From: DATEDA01 sp963827595
GTDB lineage: Bacteria > Pseudomonadota > Gammaproteobacteria > Burkholderiales > SG8-39
Direction of reading: 5' to 3'
NCBI GenBank assembly: GCA_963827595.1
Contig: CAWHBT010000016.1
Location: forward strand, 1 to 64,000
Length of the DNA stretch: 64,000 bases
In this document: positions 59,954 to 64,000 of the stretch, in pieces
How positions within the stretch are numbered: the first letter of the stretch is position 1
Layout of the letters: the number at the start of each line of letters is the position of its first letter
The notes under the pieces: generated by a model
Database searches by the model: none
The model's input: the letters and a program-made list of their open reading frames with translations, nothing else
Told to the model about the DNA's origin: nothing
Translations under genes and position numbers: made by a program

Positions 59954-61264
59954 CTAACCGGCCCCTCGCGCGAGCCGCTCGAACTCGCGGAAGTAGTCGG
60001 GAAAGGTCTTGCTCACGCACTGCGGATCGTTGATCCGCACCGCGACCCCGCCCAGCGCGACCAGCGAGAAGCACATCGCCATGCGGTGGTCGTCGTAGGT
60101 GTCGATGGTCGCGGGCCGGAGGATTTCCGGCGGCACGATCCGGAGCCGGTCGGCGCCCTCCTCGACCGTGGCGCCGACCTTCCGCAGCTCGGCCGCCATC
60201 GCCGACAGGCGATCGGTCTCCTTGACGCGCCAGTTCGCGACGTTCCGGATCGTCGAGGGCCCGTCCGCGAACAGCGCGAGCACCGCCGCCGTCATTGCGG
60301 CGTCGGGGATGTGGTTCAGGTCGGCGTCAAGGGCCCGGAGCGGCGGTGCGCCGCGGACCTCGATCCAGTCGTCGCCGATGGTCACTGCCACGCCCATCGC
60401 CCGCAGGACCTCGACGAAGCGGACATCGCCCTGGGTGCTCGCCGCACCCACTCCTTCGACGCGGACCGGCCCGCCCCCGATCGCGCCGGCGGCCAGGAAG
60501 TAAGAGGCGGAAGAGGCGTCGCCCTCGACGTGAAACCGCCCGGGCCCGCGGTACCGTGCTCCGGCCCCGACGCTGAACCTCGCCCAGCCCTCCCGCCCCA
60601 CCGTCACGCCGAACCGGTCCATGAGCCCGAGCGTGATCGCCACGTAAGGTTTCGAGACGAGCTCGCCGGCGACGGTCACGGCCACCGGCCGGCCGGCGAG
60701 CGGCAGCGCCATCAGCGCCGCGCTGAGAAACTGGCTGGAGACGTCGCCGCGGACGGTGGCCGCGCCGGCGAGCGACGCGCGCGGCGGCCGGATCTCGAGC
60801 GGAGGGAATCCATCGCGGCCGAGATAGCGGATCTCCGCCCCGAGCGCCCGCAGGGCCACGACGAGGTCGGCGATCGGCCGTTCGTGCATCCGCGGAGCGC
60901 CCGAGAGCCGGTAGGTTCCACCGCAGAGCGCGAGGACAGCGGTGAGCGGACGGAACGCGGTGCCCGCGTTGCCCAGGAACAGCTCCGCCGAGCGCACCGG
61001 GAACGCGCCGCCCGCGCCCCGAACCAGGTAGCCGCCGGGCGCGCACCTGGTCCACGCGATCCCCAGGGTCCGGAGCGCCGCGAGCATGTGCTCGGTGTCG
61101 TCCGATTCGAGCACCCCGAAGAGCTCGGTCTCGCCGTCCGCGAGCGCCGCGAGCAGCAACGCGCGGTTCGAGATGCTCTTCGAGCCGGGCAGCGCGACGG
61201 TGCCGGCGGCCCGTGCGACCGGCGCGAGGTCGAGGTAGGCGGGGCGCGTTCGTTCTGAGGTCAT
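59954..61264 (-). CDS. aroA: 3-phosphoshikimate 1-carboxyvinyltransferase (EPSP synthase)
   Basis: A 436-residue protein starts at ATG 61264 (MTSERTRPAYLDLAPVARAA). VALPGSKSISNRALLLAALA and FLGNAGTAFRPLTAVLALCG bind substrate; ASSASYFLAAGAIGG and KETDRLSAMAAELRKVGATV follow. It joins shikimate-3-phosphate and PEP. GNAGTA with Ala near the Pro101 region is the class I type expected to be glyphosate-sensitive. Confidence 0.96.
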   Translation of the reverse strand: MTSERTRPAYLDLAPVARAAGTVALPGSKSISNRALLLAALADGETELFGVLESDDTEHMLAALRTLGIAWTRCAPGGYLVRGAGGAFPVRSAELFLGNAGTAFRPLTAVLALCGGTYRLSGAPRMHERPIADLVVALRALGAEIRYLGRDGFPPLEIRPPRASLAGAATVRGDVSSQFLSAALMALPLAGRPVAVTVAGELVSKPYVAITLGLMDRFGVTVGREGWARFSVGAGARYRGPGRFHVEGDASSASYFLAAGAIGGGPVRVEGVGAASTQGDVRFVEVLRAMGVAVTIGDDWIEVRGAPPLRALDADLNHIPDAAMTAAVLALFADGPSTIRNVANWRVKETDRLSAMAAELRKVGATVEEGADRLRIVPPEILRPATIDTYDDHRMAMCFSLVALGGVAVRINDPQCVSKTFPDYFREFERLARGAG

Positions 61265-61271
61265 CCCGCCC

Positions 61272-62192
61272 CTAGCGGCCGTTGCGCTCCGTCCAGGCAC
61301 GGCGCGCGGTGCGAGCGGCCTCGAACAGCCGCTCCAGCCCCGCACCGTCGGACTGCTCGAGGAGCGCCCCGAGCTGCGCGAGCGCGTCCTGATAGCGACG
61401 CAGCTCCCCGAGCAGCGCCTCCCGATTCGCCACACAGATGTCACGCCACATCTCGGGGTGGCTCGCGGCGAGGCGCGTCACGTCACGCAGGCCGGTCCCG
61501 GCGTGCGCGAAGAGCTGCGCCGCGTCCGCGCGGGCGGCGAGTTCGTGGACGAGCGCGTACGACAGCAGGTGCGGCAGGTGGCTCACGGCGGCGAGGACCG
61601 CATCGTGGTCCCGCGGCGTCATTTCGGTGACGCGCGCGCCGCACGCCTGCCAGGCGGAACGCACGCGCGCCACCGCCTCGGGCGCGGTCTCGGGGAGCGC
61701 GGTCAGGATCACTTCGCGATCCCGGAAGAGGGTCGCGGTCGCCGCGCCGGCGCCGCTCGCGTCCGACCCGGCGACCGGATGCGCGGGGACGAACTGGGCG
61801 ATGCGGGCGCCGAACGCCGACCGCGCCGCGGCCACGACGCTCTGCTTCGTGCTGCCGCCGTCGGTCACCACCGCGTCGGGCGCGAGCTTCGGGGCGATGC
61901 GGGCGAAGACGTCGGGCATGGCGCCGACCGGCGTCGTCACGAGCACGAAGTCGGCGCCTTCGACCGCCGCGGCGAGGTCGTCGGCCACGTCGTCGATCGC
62001 CCCCATGGCGAGCGCCTGCCCGAGGTTCGCCCGGCTGCGGCCCACGCCGACCGCGCGACCGACGCCTCCGGCCGCCTTCAGCGCGAGCGCGAACGAGCCT
62101 CCGATCAGGCCGACCCCGACGACGACGAGTTTTTGGATCGAGATCGGCAAGCGGGGTCGCGGCTCAGCGCAGGGCCGCGGCGAGCGCGGCAA
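61272..62192 (-). CDS. tyrA: Prephenate dehydrogenase
   Basis: A protein of up to 306 residues. A start at 62192 overlaps hisC by 29 bp; a TTG at 62150 (LPISIQKLVVVGVGLIGGSF) is equally possible and trims a low-quality N-terminus. GVGLIGGSFALALKAAGG is the NAD(P) fold. VPAHPVAGSDASGAGAATAT and AVSHLPHLLSYALVHELAA are conserved in TyrA. It oxidises prephenate toward tyrosine. Stand-alone: no chorismate mutase or ACT part. Confidence 0.93.
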   Translation of the reverse strand: MPRSPRPCAEPRPRLPISIQKLVVVGVGLIGGSFALALKAAGGVGRAVGVGRSRANLGQALAMGAIDDVADDLAAAVEGADFVLVTTPVGAMPDVFARIAPKLAPDAVVTDGGSTKQSVVAAARSAFGARIAQFVPAHPVAGSDASGAGAATATLFRDREVILTALPETAPEAVARVRSAWQACGARVTEMTPRDHDAVLAAVSHLPHLLSYALVHELAARADAAQLFAHAGTGLRDVTRLAASHPEMWRDICVANREALLGELRRYQDALAQLGALLEQSDGAGLERLFEAARTARRAWTERNGR

Positions 62193-63309
62193 GAAACCGC
62201 TCGTTCTCCTCGGGGAGCCCGACCGTCACGCGCAGATGGTCGGGCAACCCGTAGCCGCCGACCGGCCGGACGATCACCCCCTGGCGCAGCAGGCTCTCGA
62301 ACACGGCGCCGGCCCGGCTCGCGCCGTTCGCGCGCGGGATCTCCACGCTCACGAAGTTGCCCGACGAGGGGATCCACTCCAGCCCGAGACGGCGGAATCC
62401 CACGGTGAGCTGGTCCATGCCCGCGAGATTGAGCTCGTGGCTCCGGCGCACGAAGGCGGCGTCGCCGAGCGCCGCGACCGCGGCGATGAGCGCGAGCTCG
62501 TTGACGTTGAACGGCTGGCGAACGCGATTGAGGAGGTCCGCGACTTGCGCGTCGCACAGCGCGAACCCGACCCGCAACCCGGCGAGCCCGTACGCCTTGG
62601 AGAAGGTCCGCGTCACCACGAGGTTCCGGTGGCGCTCGAGCCAGGGCCGGCTGTCGTACCGAACCGCTGCGGGGAGATACTCGTTGTACGCCTCGTCCAG
62701 GACGACGACCACGTGCGGCGGAACGTCGCGGAGGAACGCCTCGAGCTCCGCGCCGGAGAGGAGCGTGCCGGTGGGATTGTTCGGGTTGGCGATGAACACC
62801 ACGCGCGTGTCGGGGTCGATCGCCCGACGCATGGCGGGCAGGTCGTGGCCGTAGTCCTTCGCCGGCACGACGATGCCGCGCGCCCCGCGCGCCTGCGTCG
62901 CCAGCGGGTACACCGCAAAGGCGTGCTGCGCGTACACCGCCGAGCGGCCCGGTCCGAGGAACGCGATCGCGGCCATCTCGAGCACGTCGTTCGAGCCGTT
63001 GCCGAGCACGATCCGGTCCAGCGGCACGCCGTATCGCGCCGCGAGGGCGCTCTTCAGCGCGAAGCCGTTGCCGTCGGGATAGCGCCCGAGCTCGGGCAAC
63101 GCCGCTGCGACGGCGGCGCGCGCCGCCGGCGAGACGCCGAGCGGGTTCTCGTTGGAGGCGAGCTTGATGATGCCGCTCTCGGCGAGCCCGAGCTCGCGCG
63201 CGAGCTCGGAGGTCGGCTTCCCGGGCTGATAAGGCGCGATCGCGCGGATGTGCTGCGGCGCGGCCTCGCAGGGATCCTGCGGCAGCGTCGGGGTCGGCTG
63301 CGCACTCAT
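62164..63309 (-). CDS. hisC: Histidinol-phosphate aminotransferase (HisC2 type)
   Basis: A 381-residue PLP aminotransferase starts at ATG 63309, with GAGGG eight bases upstream (an in-frame ATG at 63348 is weaker). IIKLASNENPLGVSPAARAA, VLGNGSNDVLEMAAIAFLGP, FIANPNNPTGTLLSG and the PLP lysine in TFSKAYGLAGLRVGF are clear. Placed in the aromatic series, so it may serve aromatic amino acids as well as histidine. Confidence 0.93.
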   Translation of the reverse strand: MSAQPTPTLPQDPCEAAPQHIRAIAPYQPGKPTSELARELGLAESGIIKLASNENPLGVSPAARAAVAAALPELGRYPDGNGFALKSALAARYGVPLDRIVLGNGSNDVLEMAAIAFLGPGRSAVYAQHAFAVYPLATQARGARGIVVPAKDYGHDLPAMRRAIDPDTRVVFIANPNNPTGTLLSGAELEAFLRDVPPHVVVVLDEAYNEYLPAAVRYDSRPWLERHRNLVVTRTFSKAYGLAGLRVGFALCDAQVADLLNRVRQPFNVNELALIAAVAALGDAAFVRRSHELNLAGMDQLTVGFRRLGLEWIPSSGNFVSVEIPRANGASRAGAVFESLLRQGVIVRPVGGYGLPDHLRVTVGLPEENERFLAALAAALR

Positions 63310-63320
63310 TGGACTACCCT

Positions 63321-63407
63321 CGCGCTTGGGACGGCCCGGCGCGCTCATTGGGCTACCTTGTCGCTGCGCGCCAAGGATTCGCGCTTGGGACGGCCCGGCG
63401 CGCTCAT
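63321..63407 (-). repeat. 28-bp direct repeat at the pheA/hisC junction
   Basis: CGCGCTTGGGACGGCCCGGC followed by GCGCTCAT occurs at 63321-63348 and again at 63380-63407. Each copy ends in a minus-strand ATG coding MSAPGRPKRE. The first overlaps the pheA stop (ATGA) and would start a 20-codon frame. The duplication spaces pheA from hisC. Confidence 0.75.
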
Positions 63408-64000
63408 GGAACCGCCGCCGGGTAGGAGCCCAGTATCTTGAGGAACGGCGCGAGACCCTGTAGCTCGGCGAGCGCCGCGGCGACCCGTGGGTCGCGGCTG
63501 TGGCCCTGGACATCGATGTAGAACATGTACTCCCAGGTTCCGATCCGCGCGGGCCGGGACTCGATGCGGCTCATGCTGACGCCGTGCGTCGCGAACGGCG
63601 CGATCAGCTCGTGCACGGCGCCCGGACGATTCGGCGCCGACATGACGAGCGACGTGACGTCATGCCCGGTGGGGCCCGGCGCCACGTTCCCGAGCACGAG
63701 GAACCGCGTGAGATTCGTCGCCTCGTCCTCGATGTTCCGCGCGAGCACCTGCAGGCCGTACCGCTCGGCCGCGACCACGGGGCCGACCGCGCACGTCCCC
63801 GGCTCGGCCGCCGCGCGCCGCGCGGCCTCGGCGTTGCTCGAGACCTGCACGCGCTCCGCCTGGCCGAGGTGGCGGGAGAGCCACTGATGGCACTGCGCAA
63901 GCGACTGCGCGTGCGAGTAGACGCGGGTGATCCCCGCCAGGGAGTCGCCCTTCGCCATCAGGTTCTGGTGCACCCGCAGCACGATCTCGGCGCAGATCCG
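63404..64000 (-). CDS. pheA: Chorismate mutase/prephenate dehydratase, C-terminal part
   Basis: The gene is cut by the window end; the visible 198 residues run to GSYPAAVP. ITRVYSHAQSLAQCHQWLSR and DEATNLTRFLVLGNVAPGPT are the end of the dehydratase domain. SLVMSAPNRPGAVHELIAPF and RIGTWEYMFYIDVQGHSRDP form the ACT domain that senses phenylalanine. It makes phenylpyruvate from prephenate and heads the aromatic series here. Confidence 0.95.
   Translation of the reverse strand, partial: RICAEIVLRVHQNLMAKGDSLAGITRVYSHAQSLAQCHQWLSRHLGQAERVQVSSNAEAARRAAAEPGTCAVGPVVAAERYGLQVLARNIEDEATNLTRFLVLGNVAPGPTGHDVTSLVMSAPNRPGAVHELIAPFATHGVSMSRIESRPARIGTWEYMFYIDVQGHSRDPRVAAALAELQGLAPFLKILGSYPAAVP

Overview
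The window looks like a piece of a high-GC betaproteobacterial chromosome, perhaps a metagenome-derived one. The strongest taxonomic evidence is the right-hand third. There one minus-strand series reads pheA-hisC-tyrA-aroA-cmk-rpsA-ihfB-lapA-lapB-ugd-hldE-hldD-cysM-exonuclease-rlmD, an order typical of Burkholderiales, Nitrosomonadales and Rhodocyclales. Several PEP-CTERM proteins (exosortase substrates) and a prepilin agree with that placement.

Layout. (1) 1-12.6 kb is accessory DNA. It holds a prepilin, three kinds of short repeat, an IS5-type insertion sequence, a 179-bp MITE-like element, decayed genes, and a minus-strand row of gene cassettes with integron attC sites but no integron integrase. 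An HNH-nuclease-like gene is split by IS copy 2. (2) 12.6-41.3 kb is a genomic island of about 28.7 kb, bounded by perfect 50-bp direct repeats of the 3' end of tRNA-Arg(ACG). Its left arm is a P4/satellite-like block: tyrosine integrase, AlpA-type regulator, many tiny overlapping genes, CHC2 primase, SF3 helicase, and small and large terminase. The remainder is cargo and debris: an AbiU2/HEPN-like protein, BON-domain, J-domain-like, metallo-beta-lactamase-fold, CBS and SixA proteins, an NDUFA9-like dehydrogenase, broken pieces of diguanylate cyclase, aldo/keto reductase, LysR and ABC permease genes, IS copy 3, and PEP-CTERM genes. It also has a duplicated module of a secreted thermonuclease head-to-head with a tiny CxxC/CxxH protein. 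(3) 41.3-64 kb is core chromosome with tRNA-Arg, two tRNA-Ser genes, lysC, cell-envelope and heptose genes, and the aromatic amino acid series.

How it works together. The island integrated into the tRNA-Arg 3' end and left the tRNA intact on the right. Sequence similarity just outside the left repeat suggests that a second island lies to the left. The core genes cover lipopolysaccharide inner-core heptose and nucleotide-sugar synthesis (ugd, hldE, hldD, lapAB), aromatic amino acid synthesis, aspartate kinase, cysteine synthesis, translation (rpsA, rlmD) and nucleoid structure (ihfB).

Caution. Several conserved genes (phospholipase D, hldD, ugd, lapB, terminase, one thermonuclease) carry single-base frameshifts, which look more like sequence or assembly errors than loss of function. 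The most unusual signal is the thermonuclease/small-protein module, with seven copies or remnants of the small gene and two orphan 3' ends of the nuclease scattered over the window.
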